Source: Isoetes taiwanensis
Lineage: Eukaryota > Streptophyta > Lycopodiopsida > Isoetales > Isoetaceae
Direction of reading: 5' to 3'
Length of the DNA: 64,000 nt
Assembly: GCA_021234155.1 (NCBI GenBank)
Contig: JAJEKV010000052.1
Span: 9,689,284 to 9,753,283 of the forward strand
Shown here: one piece after another, positions 35,498 to 46,645 of the stretch
How positions within the stretch are numbered: position 1 is the first letter of the stretch
How the letters are laid out: the number at the start of each line of letters is the position of its first letter
Notes under the pieces: model-generated
Databases searched by the model: none
The model's input: only the letters and a program-made list of their open reading frames with translations
Told to the model about the DNA's origin: nothing
Program-made: the position numbers and the translations under genes

Positions 35498-35850
35498 GAA
35501 GATGGTGCAAATAGGGAGAGGCGAAGTGATGGGACAGAGAGACGGACGTCTCCGCCATCCACCGACACAAAGTGGGGTAATTAGCCCACCGACTGGTGCC
35601 TTCCACTAAGCTACGTACACCAACCTATCCGGCCTGGAGATACAACAACCACAAAGGATGGACGAAAGGAAACGAATAAACAAGGGAACCGTGAGTAGAT
35701 GGTGCAAATAGGGGGAGGCAAAGCTATGGGGACGAGAGACGGACGCTCCGCCATACACCGTGACAGAGTGGGAAATAGCCCAACGGGCCGGTGCCTACCA
35801 CTAAGCAAATGACATCAACTTCTCCGGCCCCATAAAATGAAAGTGGAAAA
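35498..35850 (+). repeat. About 195-bp imperfect direct repeat
   Basis: GATGGTGCAAATAGGG starts both 35501 and 35698. Both continue through GAGACGGACG and ATAGCCCA/TTAGCCCA phrases to a GGCC-rich end. A weaker third copy follows at about 35865. It may be upstream LINE sequence. Confidence 0.55.
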
Positions 35851-35959
35851 ACGGAGGTTGCCAAGTACGGGATAGTGGGAGACAACTCCCCAACCATACA
35901 CCAAGACAGTGAGGATCTAATCCTCCGATTGGTGCACCAAAGTCACAAACCCACTATCA

Positions 35960-37232
35960 AAAGAACTAGAGGAAACCACAGGGTACATGTATTTGGGATA
36001 TGACACACATGGTGGGGGGAAGTGGTCAAAAGGCATAAATGCATTCCAAGCAAATGATAGCCAATTATTACATCATGATGAATTATCAGTAACAAATGTG
36101 AGGATCACCAACTGGGAAATCAAAACATACCTATTTAGCACATTAGTAGCATCAACACAACTGTACGGATGTGAGACATGGGGGCCAGGTCTATCAGAGA
36201 AGAAATGGGAAAAACAAGAAGGAATACTGAGGCAATGGCACGGACAGGAATTCCAGGTGAAGGCAGGTACATCATTAGCAACAATCATATATGAAACAGA
36301 GGAAAAGCCAATGGAAGTGAGAGCATGGGAAAGAACAATCATGTACCTAATAAAGGACAACAGTTATGGAAAAGAGGATAAACTATCGTCATTGGCAATA
36401 GAGGAATCAGCAAATCAACACATAGTAACAGGCAAGGGATGGTTTAACGAAGTGGCGAAGTGGACGGCAAGCATGGGGATGCAACTAAGCCATATTATAC
36501 AAGCGGATGGATGGGACGAAGAATGGACAAACAGGGCAATGAGGAGCTGGCTAGCACAACACACAGGGCCTAAAGCGACCACATCGGGAGCCTTCAATCC
36601 AGGGGGACAGATAGGACATATCGCATACAAAAAGCAACATGTTGAATAGAAGCAACAGAGGAACACTGGCTAGGTTCAGAATGGAGAGCCACGACCTCTG
36701 AATTGAGAAAGATAGATGGAGAAAAATAGATAGAGCAGAGCGAATATGTCGACTATGTGACTCAGGAAAAATAGAAGACGAAGCACATATGGTCAAGGAA
36801 TGCCCGGTCTACACAGACATAAGGTCCAAATTTAACAAGGTCAGGTGGGATCTCCCACTCCCAGCACTGATGGACAAAGAAGAGACACTCACAGATGTAG
36901 CGAAAGCTATAAAAGAGATGATAATAAGACACCGGGGGGGTGCACAAAGAGAGAGGGCTAATAATTTGAGAAGCACTGTTGAGGCGAATCAGAGAGGCCC
37001 ACAAAGTACAGTTCAAAACTGTTTATAACGATGCATTGTGTATGGCCAAGAAGCCAGCTATAAACACGATGCGGGTATTACAAAGAACAAGAGAAGCCCG
37101 CTAGATGGCTACATAAACCTATGCGTCTGTTTGTTGGCAGCACCCTTTCTGGGAGCTCGCAGGATGCTACACAAGTCCGGGGGCCTCACGGCCTGAGGGA
37201 CGTTAATGTATATTCTATTCTATTCTATTCTA
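35960..37232 (+). mobile_element. LINE C-terminal fragment (copy c) with TATTC tail
   Basis: ORF 35987-36649 (220 aa) reads STLVASTQLYGCETWGPGLS, the thumb/post-RT segment of non-LTR polymerases. 36740-37026 reads ICRLCDSGKIEDEAHMVKEC, a complete C-x2-C...H...C terminal motif. The two parts are in different frames. The element ends with GGACGTTAATG and four TATTC units (37211-37230). The reverse-transcriptase core is missing. Confidence 0.7.
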
Positions 37233-37239
37233 TATCAAG

Positions 37240-38760
37240 CCTAGAAGACTTAATTGGTACTTGCTTTCTCATGTTCATGCTCTATATATATTTTAAAATT
37301 TCTAGATCAACATATGCAAGATAGCACCTAGTACAATTTGTCCATCATCTACGGTCTGGTAATTATCTTTTAATCTGAATCCCAATTTTTCCCATGTCAA
37401 TTGCAAACATTGGCATCCTTAGACATTTTTCCTTTTGAATCACTCATATTGCTTCCCCAATGGTCCACACTCCTCAAAACATACATGCAAAATCAACTAC
37501 ATACCTTAATGCCTTAAGCTCTTGCACCTAAGTGCCAAGCAATGCAATATTCCAATTTAATCCATCTTCCTATACCACAATGGTTTTTCCAAAAATGCTA
37601 CATGAACAATTTTCTTGTAGTCCGATACCAGATTAGATTATCCATTAAATGTTGCTTTCTCAATAAGCATGCAGCTCTATGTCATTACTCTTTAAGGACA
37701 TAAACAAGGCCACGCTTAAAATTCAGAATATGTAAAGATCACCTCATAAGCAATGCATGCATAAAACGAAATGGTTTAATCTGATGTAAACTTAAAGCAG
37801 ATAAAACTTGGTACGCCTTTGCCAGGTGTGTGCAGCTATGCAACCAACTTGCTTAAAATTCAAGAATAGAATAGAAGAGGACATATGTAACACTTCATGT
37901 GCTGATATGGTTTAATGTGATGAAAAAACACAGCATATAACTATCAGTGTAACTCTGCAACTGGTGAAATGAAACAGCACATTGTAATACATCATCTGCA
38001 ACATTTGGCACCTAGTCTTTTAGTCTGCATCTCTCTATCTTTGCTCTGGAATGGAATTTGAACCACAAATCCACGAATTATATGCACCTTTGTAGCAGCC
38101 CAGTTTGCACAAGCTGGTGTATGGACATCCTATTTTTAGTTCACATCCACATGCCTGAGCTTCAAACAGACTTATATTTACCTCTTTTATCTGCAAAATA
38201 AGGACCTTGCATGCCTGCAACACAACACATTTCATGCCTGCCTAGGCTCCTGCATTTTTCATGCATGCTTTTTAGCATTTAAGTATTCACAAATAGGTGA
38301 TAAACCGTCTACTGTTACAGCTCTTAAAGAACAACTTATGCATCGTTTTAACCTGCCAAAGTAAGAGCTTGTTAGACCCTTATCTGACACATTTATTTAA
38401 CTACATAGAATCGTATCAGTGCATGAAAGTCAGAGGGTAATCATATAAGCCGGACCACAAACACAAGCTTTCGACTCCGATAATCAAAAGCTTTCCTTTG
38501 AAGAAAATGACATGTTCACAACAACTGAACATAAACAGAATTCTTATTCTAAGACTTTTCAAACCAATGTCAGAATACCAAAAGCCTGTTAATCTAGTGC
38601 TTTCGGAGGATTGTACCTGAGAAATTTTATATCCAGCTACCATCTCTCCCATTTGAGACCATCTGCATAATGAAGGTCGAATGGAGCAAACCTCTAAATC
38701 GATGCAACCAAAACCCCTAACAACAGCCAAAAAAGATTAATCGGTCACGCCAAGACCGCT
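37240..38760. other. No gene recognised within E2
   Basis: AT-rich interior of E2. The short ORFs (38035-38235 and 38416-38730, minus strand) have no recognisable product. Confidence 0.45.
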
Positions 38761-38769
38761 TCCGCTCTA

Positions 38770-39590
38770 CAAAAGCCGTCCCCGCTCTTGCTTTCTGCGG
38801 CGCCGACTCAAAGCTCCCGGCTGGAAAGACAAGCAAGCCCGGGGTTCTCGCTATGGAATGTGCAAGCACATAGATGTGGACCGAGCAGCATACACCGAAG
38901 GAACGCTACCGCCTTTGAAGCGTGCCTGGATGCTTGCTTCATGGCCAAGCTTTGGGATGCAGGGCCTGTCACATGTCAAGGTGGCAAATTATCGACAACG
39001 AGTTAATCCCATGCTCACGAGGGCCCACACCACTACCTCGCCAGCACCCATCTACCCATGAAAAGCGCCCAGGGTGATTGCTTCCATTCAGCACAAAAGC
39101 ACACCACCTCCGCATTGAGACATGGAGATGGATTCGAGCCGCGTGAGGGCGCGAGTCCGCCGGTCCAAATTGTCGGCCATTGAGGATGAAAGTCACGCCC
39201 TCCGGAGCTGTCCCAAGATACCAAAGATATCCTGCTCGGTATGCTCGGTTAGTTGTGCCCCATCGTGCCTTGCATGAGCTAACCGAAAGCACGGCCTCCG
39301 TAGGGCTTGTTGGGATCGTTACCTCGGGGAGGTAATGGATACGCCGGACTTCCGTTATGCCCCCGTCCGACATTAACCTCACCGTACTTGTGATTATGTA
39401 TATAAGCGTGGCAAGATGTCAGCATCCTTATTGCTACTAAGGTTTTTCCCCCGAAAACCCTTCGAGGCGGGGGTTTTTTAATCCTGATAGTAATACGCCT
39501 GTTGCTCTCTCTTTGTACTTGGGTCCTATAGGCCAGTTGGTCTCCGTGGACGATAAAATCATATTCTATTCTATTCTATTCTGCTCTGTA
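38770..39590 (+). mobile_element. 5'-truncated LINE 3' end (copy d)
   Basis: A GC-rich block with IEDESHALRSCPK (about 39180), then YARLVVPHRALHELTESTA in another frame, then the 3' UTR stem-loop, TCCGTGGACGATAAAATC and four TATTC units (39563-39582). It matches the 3' architecture of LINE copy a. Confidence 0.65.
39428..39496 (+). other. 3' UTR stem-loop of LINE copy d
   Basis: TTATTGCTACTAAGG pairs with CCTGATAGTAATA, allowing a small bulge. Inside is GGTTTTTCCCCCGAAAACCC and then GGCGGGGGTTTTTTAATCC. Confidence 0.6.
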
Positions 39591-39825
39591 AAAACCATCC
39601 TGGCACGCCCAACCCATCTCTCTCATTCTGTAGCCATGATCCCTAATGTAAACTAAACTGGCAAAGCCCTAAACTGGAAACGAACTTTGAAAACTAATTA
39701 CACTGCGCCATAGCTTAATCTGTAGCCAGCAACAATGCCAATGCCAAGATCCATGAGAAATGGTAGCCCGAGGTCTACAAAGAGTGATCGCCTTGAGAAA
39801 AGGCCTGAAAAAAAAATATCAAAAC

Positions 39826-40356
39826 GTATTCCGGAATACAAAGTGTATTCCGGAATACACTTCCCACTTATCATTTTGAACCAAAACCCAGTATCCCTGA
39901 CTTTAAAACAAAAAAATCAATATCCCTTTATTTCTTAAAACCATGACCCTGTATCCACACAAAACAAATAAAAAAATGCCAAAATAATGCCAAAAAATCT
40001 AGTTGTTGTTGGTTAAATTTTCCCTTTCGCTAATCCCTTCAGTATTTAGAACGACGTTCCTGTATCCCCGCATAAAAGAAACAAATAAAGTCGCAAGGTC
40101 ATTCATATTAATTGGAAAAAAAAATGCAAGGTCATTGAAAATGCTGAAAACCGGGAAAACTTGGAAACTTGCAAGATCGTTGACTCTCAAAAACTTGTAC
40201 ATCAAAAGTGTATTCCGGAATACACTTTGGATTTCGAGCAAAACCAAAAGTGTATTCTGGAATACACTTTGACTTTTAAGAAAAGCAAAAGTGTATTCCG
40301 GAATACAATTCTGTTATCCTCGGATAGCAAAAGTGTATTCCATGAATACAATTTTG
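39826..40356. repeat. E2 right palindromes GTGTATTCCGGAATACAC
   Basis: Copies at 39826 (14 bp), 39841-39862 (22-bp perfect palindrome), 40205-40228 (24-bp perfect), 40247-40270 (one change at the centre), 40287-40310 (right arm changed) and 40330-40354 (expanded centre). A half copy is near 40410. Confidence 0.8.
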
Positions 40357-40713
40357 GTACTTTAAAATATTATTTAATTAAAAAGGACACATTGTAACCT
40401 AAAAGTACCTTTTCTGGAATACAATCCAAGCTAACAAAATGTTGTGTAGGACGTACACTTAAATTAGTGGTTTTGTCTAAAAACACACTTCAGGTAAATT
40501 CTAACTGCTAGGAAAACTGTCACTTTGACATAGTCAATTTTCTCTTTGCACAAAAAATGAGTGATTTTGGGGGGTCAAAATGCAAATTTATATCCAAAAT
40601 AAATTTTTTACCTCATTTTAGCTCCTTTTTTGAAAAAAAAAGGAATCTTTGAGGAATATTCCTTTTGCTCCCATTTCAATGATTTGCTCCCGTTTAATAC
40701 GCAATCTTGTTGT

Positions 40714-41002
40714 GAGCGTCACAGTGGTATTCTGTTGTTAGTTGTATTGATGATGATGGGCCACCCTTTGTGGTGGTATATTATTTATTAGTATTGTTGC
40801 CAGGTGCTAACATGTATGTATGCTTCCGCTATATGGGATTCCCATAGAAGGCGTGGGACTCCGTGTCCTTCACCGGGACTCTTGGCCATCACAAGTGGTC
40901 CGAGTCAGACGGAGGGCCTTTCCATGGTGATGAAGTCGCCTTGGGAGTGGAATTTCCCGTATTTATATGATGGGAGCATCGTATGGATTCGGGACCGTCA
41001 CA
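40714..41002 (+). repeat. LTR copy 2 joined to the end of LTR copy 1
   Basis: 40714-40723 is the end of copy 1 (GAGCGTCACA). One base later copy 2 starts within TGGTATTCTG (40725) and ends at GACCGTCACA (41002). Confidence 0.65.
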
Positions 41003-41003
41003 G

Positions 41004-41015
41004 TGATATCAGAGC
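41004..41015 (+). promoter_or_regulatory. Primer-binding site, tRNA-Met type
   Basis: TGATATCAGAGC lies one base after the LTR end and matches the plant Met site except at one position. It marks the 41.0-41.6 kb sequence as leader/gag-start region of that element; no gag is recognisable. Confidence 0.6.
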
Positions 41016-41592
41016 ATGATTTTGGTACAGATCATAGCACTGGCCATATTCTAACTCGTTATTCGATAGTTAGTAGGGGACTTTAATCTAGAATAAACTA
41101 TTCCAATTCCATAGCTATTATGTATGTTGACCTAGTTATGGGAGGATTAAGTTAGTTAGGAATTAAGATGTGAGTCCTTAGAATCAAGTATGTTGAGTTT
41201 TTAGAGAAAAAGAGGTCCTTTGTTTCCAAGGGCCAAAACTTTCTCTAGGTAACTCGGATGGATGCGATTTTTGCACCAACATGCCGGGCACGGTCCAATT
41301 ACCCTAGAGGCACCAGCATCCGGCATCAAAATGGCATCAAATGGGGCCAGGAGCACAGCACTCCGTTTGCATTTTGGCGTCTTAGAATAAAAAAAAGAAA
41401 TGTGTATTTTGGGCGCATCTGTATAAAAATGCGTATTTTTGCCTTATTAAGAAAAAGTTTTGAAAAAAATATAGAATTTTAAAATAAAATGACAGTTACT
41501 TTTTTTTTGTTCCTATCTTTCCTACTTGCGTCCCCCACCTTGCCCGTCCGCCATAGCCGCCACAGAAGAGCTTGCTCCCCCTAACCCTGTGC
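41016..41592 (+). other. Leader of the tandem-LTR element; no gene
   Basis: Untranslated-looking sequence after the primer-binding site, with a weak ORF at 41258-41482. The last 100 bp are C-rich and continue across the Ty3 insertion at 53928. Confidence 0.35.
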
Positions 41593-41597
41593 TTGAC

Positions 41598-43573
41598 TGT
41601 TGGCTCGCATTCTGGAGCCAACATAACCATAGCTAGATTTAGTTTCTATTGCATTTTCTTTCTTAAAATAAATGTGATCAAGTGGCTTTTAGATGCAGTT
41701 GCAAGTGAGTTTGTTGAAGAAATAGTGGGCAACCATCATAGCATTAAGTGCAGCAAGAACCACAGTTCCGAACAGTTGGCCACAGGAACGAAGATTCAGC
41801 AACTTGAAATTTACACAAGGGGGAAGATTATATCAGGACGAAAGGTGACGGCCCAAGAAGTATTGCTCACGACATGGTAAGATATGGTGCATAATCCAGA
41901 AAATGTCAAACTGTGCTTGTTTTGTTATCCTCCTAGCTATTCTGCCATCTTTCATTTCTACTTGTTTATCACTTGCCAATTTCATGCCATACCATATTGC
42001 CCATCTAGTTCCTTTCTACTTGTTTTATCACTCACCAGCCTTATACCATACCATGTTGCCCATTTTCTGTTTGCTGTTACTCAGAAATCCAGTTGCCTTA
42101 TCAAGTCCCGCTACACCATTGTCCATTCTATATTATGCCTATGATCCAAATTGCTAGCACCGAGTTCTCTGGTCACATCTCAAGTTCACAATGCATGTTG
42201 TAAGCATGGGCACAAATCTACCCATCTATTATTGTAAGTGCCCGTAGCAAACTTATTTCCAGTTACCTCAACCCACCTAGATCTTTGGACAAAATCGTGA
42301 TGCACCAAAGGACCCAAAAAGCTTAAATCTGCCATTTCATATGCCCATGTTGTTGATCTTAGTATTTTTGTTCATATTTTGCTAAGGTTATGCATTGGTT
42401 TAAAATTCGTTTTGCCAGCCTTAAGCCCAAATATTTGCAATAATATAAAAAAAAAAAAAGCCCCAAAATTGTTTTCTGATCTAGGGCAAGACCCTATCCG
42501 ATCCATTTTCGTTTTACACCATAGTCCGCCGTATGCCTGGAGTATCCTGGATAGCAAGTTCGGCCAAGGAAGCAAATGTCGGTGCCGACTCGTGGAACAA
42601 GGAGGCGGTGTCAATCCAAAGAACCGTGAGCTGATTCGGATTGGAAAGTATTGGGCCGCCGGGCGATAAGAAAGGGGGGATTGCCGATTCGGTTTCTTAC
42701 TGGGAGAACTCCAAGTAGCCATATATAAGTTTCGAAGAGAAGAGAATGTTTGAAACGCGTGAAGATATGATCTTTGAACATTCTTTGAATGTTGCGTAAT
42801 TACTAGTCCATATTATCTGAAAATTGCATTGGTATAAAAATCGATACAAAAGTTGTTAATCGCTGGCTGATTCAATCGCGGGTCGATAAGTTGCTTTGTA
42901 ACACTTTCTTTTATTTAAATTCAAATGCTTGATGGATTGCTCAATTGAGATTTTGTGTCTGTGCATTAGTAACTCTTAGCTAGGATTGGTACTAAAAGCT
43001 TCCATTTAGTTCATAATTACTGCTGCACTTTAGATTTATGTTCCTGTACTATGCTAGAACAGATTACTGCTGATCATTATATGACGTGTAAAAGCTTCTA
43101 AATGCTGCACTTTCAATTTACATTCCTGAACTCTGCTAGAACAGAATTATTGCTGATCATTACATGATGTATATAATATTCTAAATCCATAAGTTTGCTA
43201 GTCTACCCATTTCCTTCTGCTAAATACACTAAATACCTAAGCTTGAAATCCTCTCAGTTTAGAGCCCAATTCATCCTTATAAATTTCACTTTCCAACTCC
43301 CAACCATATGCTCTTCAATAATCTGCTTGCTTCCATATAATCTCATGCTACATGGCCTATTCTACATTCTTTATATTTCCTTTTACATTCCTTAAAATTC
43401 CATGATACAAGGTCCATTCTACAATTATTCTACCAAAGCCCTCCTGATATTATCATTCTACGTCTCTGCCCTGGCATCTTGTTATATACTGTGGGAATTT
43501 CTGGTTGGCTACCATAACAGCCTGGAGGTCCGATCAGTGGGTGGTGATCTATCGAAACTAAAGTAGTTCATCA
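41598..43573 (+). repeat. 5' LTR of the Ty3 element
   Basis: Begins with a hairpin (TGTTGGCTC ... GAGCCAACA). It holds an open frame (about 41672-41878, VIKWLLDAVASEFVEEIVG...) that is also open in the 3' LTR. From about 42505 to 42895 it differs from the 3' LTR by many small changes, while the flanks are nearly identical. Confidence 0.85.
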
Positions 43574-43576
43574 TTT

Positions 43577-43594
43577 TGGAGGTCCTACCGAGAT
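43577..43594 (+). promoter_or_regulatory. Primer-binding site, tRNA-Gln type
   Basis: TGGAGGTCCTACCGAGAT starts three bases after the LTR. It is complementary to a tRNA 3' end ATCTCGGTAGGACCTCCA, which matches plant tRNA-Gln as I remember it. Confidence 0.6.
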
Positions 43595-43613
43595 CCTCTT
43601 TGAGTCAGAACAA

Positions 43614-44683
43614 ATGTGGACCAGAAGTAAGACAAAAGGGGAAGGAATGAATGATCAGCGTGTTGAACATACAGTTGATATGACAGAGCTACCTTCTAAT
43701 ACCCATTTGCAAATCAAAGCATCCCAAGTGACAGAACAAGTGCCTGAGGTAGTTCAAACTCCTTACGCTCAAATGCTAAATACTATGTTTGATACACCAG
43801 CTCCAGCAGAGATGCATAGTGAGAGCCATCAGTGGCTGCCCCAGTGCCTCAGCTAACAGAGACTAATCAGGCAGTCACTACTAAATATCTAGAGAATATT
43901 TTAGCTCCCTTGGCACCTGGAGCACCATCGTACAGTGCAGACATTGGTCCAGCAGCATTCTTAGCTGAGTTTGAAGACTACTATGAACAATATGGGCATA
44001 GGAGAGGCACTAAGGTGGAAATTTTTGATAAATGCATGAAGGGGGAAGATGCACAGGGTTGGTATGAATTTTTCATGACTTATGAAGGCTGTACATGGGA
44101 GCAGTTGGTGGAATCATTTTTGGAAAGATTTGGAGGCGAGATAGATTCAGATGCCTTGCTAGAGGAGTTACCCAAATTTAAAATTGGAATTTCAGAACCA
44201 GTCGCAAAATATGTTGAGCGTTTTGCAAAATATTGTAAGGTTTGTAGGGAAAAGGGGGTAGATGTACCTTTATATCAAACGAGCCACTACTTCATACAAG
44301 GGTTAGTCCGCAGAGTGAGAATATGTCAGAAGCTAAACAAAATGAGAAGGAGAGGGGAATTCAAAAATTTGGGGCAACTTTTGACCAAGGCAAAGGCCTT
44401 AGCCACGGAAGTTGGGGAAGATATGGCATATCATAACAGTCTATATAAAGAAGGTTGGAAGGAACCCAAATTGCACAACGTGCAGCCTGTGTACGCCGTA
44501 AACAAGGAATATGAGATGGAACTCAAAGAGTTGGATGGTTATGCTATTAAAGGATCAAAGGGGAATAAAAAGGAACTCCAACATAGACAATGGCTTGGCA
44601 GAGTTAAAAGAGGAGTTGAAAAGAGCCCAAGAGGAGCTGAAAAGCCAAAAGGAGCAGGCCCTTACACATCAAGAGGGATTTAA
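43614..44683 (+). pseudogene. gag capsid region
   Basis: A start at 43614 gives about 70 codons, then a frame change near 43825 leads into 280 codons. These include PAAFLAEFEDYYEQYGHRRG, WYEFFMTYEGCTWEQLVESF and ERFAKYCKVCREKGVDVP, with the helix pattern of Ty3 retrotransposon gag (FL-F-YY, W-ELV-F-RF). The frame is lost again near 44560; the true continuation is the next ORF. Capsid makes the cytoplasmic particle in which cDNA is made. Confidence 0.75.
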
Positions 44684-45593
44684 AATGTTGCTGGAAGAAC
44701 TTAAAAGCATGAAAGAAGTTGTGAATAAAAAAGAGTTGGTGTGCAAGAATTGCTTAAAAGTTGGACATGATGAGGCCAGGTGTTTCAGGAAGCCTTGCCC
44801 AAAATGTGGAAAATCAGGTCATTTTGGAAAAGACTGCCCAGTATGTACTTATTGCAACCAGGACCATGATGTTCAATTTTGCCATGTCAAGCCATATGAT
44901 ATCTCGTTAGGAATTAATCGGGCTGTTGGTAAGAGTAAGGTCATTGGAGAAGCGAGCTCATGTCTGATTGAGTTAAGCAAATCAGAATGTGAATCTGTTT
45001 TAGCAGTGACCAGGCACCAAGTCAAGGGCAGAGATGAACAGCCAATGATTCGAGAAGAAAGAATGCAAACACATGAATCTAAAAATTTTAAGATACCTTC
45101 TGATGTAGAAAAGCAAGTTAGGTTTCCAGAGCCTCCTGCAACACATAGGGAAGAGCCTATCACTCGTGGCCATATTCAGGTAGAGCAGTTGTTAAAAAAT
45201 ACAAAGGTGTCCATTGATTTGTTAACATTGTTCAGAGAAGCGCTAGCTTACAGACAAGGGTTTCTCAGGCTTGTTGAGCCTCCAGGAGTTCATACAAACA
45301 CCTTACTGGTGCAAGAAGGGAAAATAGAAGATCCTGGCGTAATCACATGTGTTGCACAAATTGGAGATCATGATTTGACCCAAGTGATTGTAGATGGAGG
45401 GTCAGGTGTAAATGTAATGCCCTATCATGTCATGATGAGGTTAGGCCTAAAAATTACTGCTACCACACCATTAATAATCAGGGGGTTTAACCATCAAGCA
45501 GTTTGTCCTTTAGGAATGATCGAAGATGTTAGACTCATTATAGAAGGTGTTATAGCACATGTTGACTTTTTAGTGTGGGAAGGACATGGTTGA
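44511..45593 (+). pseudogene. gag zinc knuckles and aspartic protease
   Basis: Starts with a heptad-like coiled coil (LAELKEELKRAQEELKSQKE). Two CCHC-like knuckles follow at residues about 80-110 (CKNCLKVGHDEARC and CPKCGKSGHFGKDC), then CTYCNQDHDVQFCH. The protease is near residue 300: VIVDGGSGVNVMPYHVM, with D-G-G in place of the usual D-T/S-G. The ORF stops just after the protease (WEGHG) and the next domain resumes in another frame 10 bp on. Confidence 0.75.
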
Positions 45594-45602
45594 AGGCTGT
45601 AG

Positions 45603-46640
45603 ATGCAAAAACGTCCTGGGGGGGAAGGTAAGTGTACAATCACAGATGGGTATAGGACTGCAGTTCTGTACACAAGGTCAAATGGGATGGATCAGGAGCC
45701 TGCAATTAATTACATGGAAGTGTTGCAGCCCGCAGGCCTTGGGTCTTATATGTTGACTGATAATGCCTTGGAATATGACCATGTCGCAGGAACATCAGCG
45801 CGAATATGTTTGCAGATTGATTCTAAACCATCCATGGATGCTACTATGTGGTTTGACGGTGGAGTTTCAAGGAAATTGGGGGTGTCAGCTATTGGAATAG
45901 TGATTAAGTCTCAAGCAGGTAATGTACTGGCAGAGAAAGGAGATCTGATATCATTTTGTTCTAACAATATGTCCGAGTACATTGCATTACTTACAGGGTT
46001 GCATATGGCTCATGAACTTGGACTGAACAGGCTGCAAGTATACGGGGATTCCGAGCTAATATGTAAACAGGTAAATCAGCAATACAAAGTCAAAAGCCAT
46101 CAACTAGAACCTATTTATGAACAGGTGATACAAATATTGAAGTTATTTAACTATGTTGAAGTGAAACATATTCCACGAAAAGAGAATGAGGAGGCTGATG
46201 CATTATGTAAGCAAGCTATTATGGCAGCTCTTTCAGAAGGGTGTTTGCTTGAAGAAGAAAGTTCTGATATCACACAAGATTTTTGTGAAAATTTTTCAGT
46301 CTCCACAGAATGTCGGGGCAGTAAAAAAGAGATCAATATTTTAAAAAATGGAATTTCAAGGTCCTTATTTGTAGGAGATGATGTGAGTAACCAAGAGGCA
46401 AAGGAATTGCAGAAATTGTTTCAAACCTATGATGAGTGTTTCGCTTGGGAGTACAAGGAGCTTAAAGGGATATCTCCTGATGTAGCAGAGTTCCATATCA
46501 GATTGAAGGAGGATGCAAAACCCGTTCAGCATAAGTTAAGAAGAATAAATCCTTTGCTGGTGCATCTCGTCAAGGATGAAATAGGTAAACTTTGTGAGGT
46601 TGGGTTTATATTTTCCATCGAGAACCCATCCTGGGTATAG
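45603..46640 (+). pseudogene. Extra RNase H (aRNH-like) and RT N-terminus
   Basis: Residues 80-205 form an RNase HI fold with all acidic residues in place: D85 (MWFDGGVS), E125 (NNMSEYIALL), D149 (LQVYGDSELI), H189 and D199 (HIPRKENEEADAL). This style resembles the archaeal/plant-type RNase H acquired by Tat elements. After a linker, residues 265-345 are the start of Ty3 reverse transcriptase (HIRLKEDAKPVQHKLRRINP, ENPSWV). The RNase H therefore lies before the polymerase, whereas in Tat elements it follows the native RNase H. The frame breaks at ENPSWV, where a few bases appear lost. Confidence 0.8.
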
Positions 46641-46645
46641 TCCCA

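Larger units (their letters stand above)
34732..40711 (+). mobile_element. TIR DNA transposon E2 (5.98 kb)
   Basis: The termini are AACAAGGTTGCATATT (34732) and, read inward on the other strand, AACAAGATTGCGTATT (40711): about 25 bp with two mismatches. The 4-bp duplication GTGA flanks it (34728-34731, 40712-40715). Inside the left end, AAACGGGAGTG pairs with CACTCCCGTTT as a hairpin followed by GAAGATTCC. Inside the right end the motif is a direct pair (AAACGGGAGCAAA and AAATGGGAGCAAA) followed by AGGAAT. TATTCCGGAATA palindromes lie near both ends. LINE fragments c and d are nested inside. No transposase is recognised. Confidence 0.7.

Noticed and set aside
35344-35568. E2 minus-strand ORF as another methyltransferase relative
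   Set aside because: It lies just past the left palindromes as in E1, but the residues give no convincing match to the relic beyond a CE-x-F motif.
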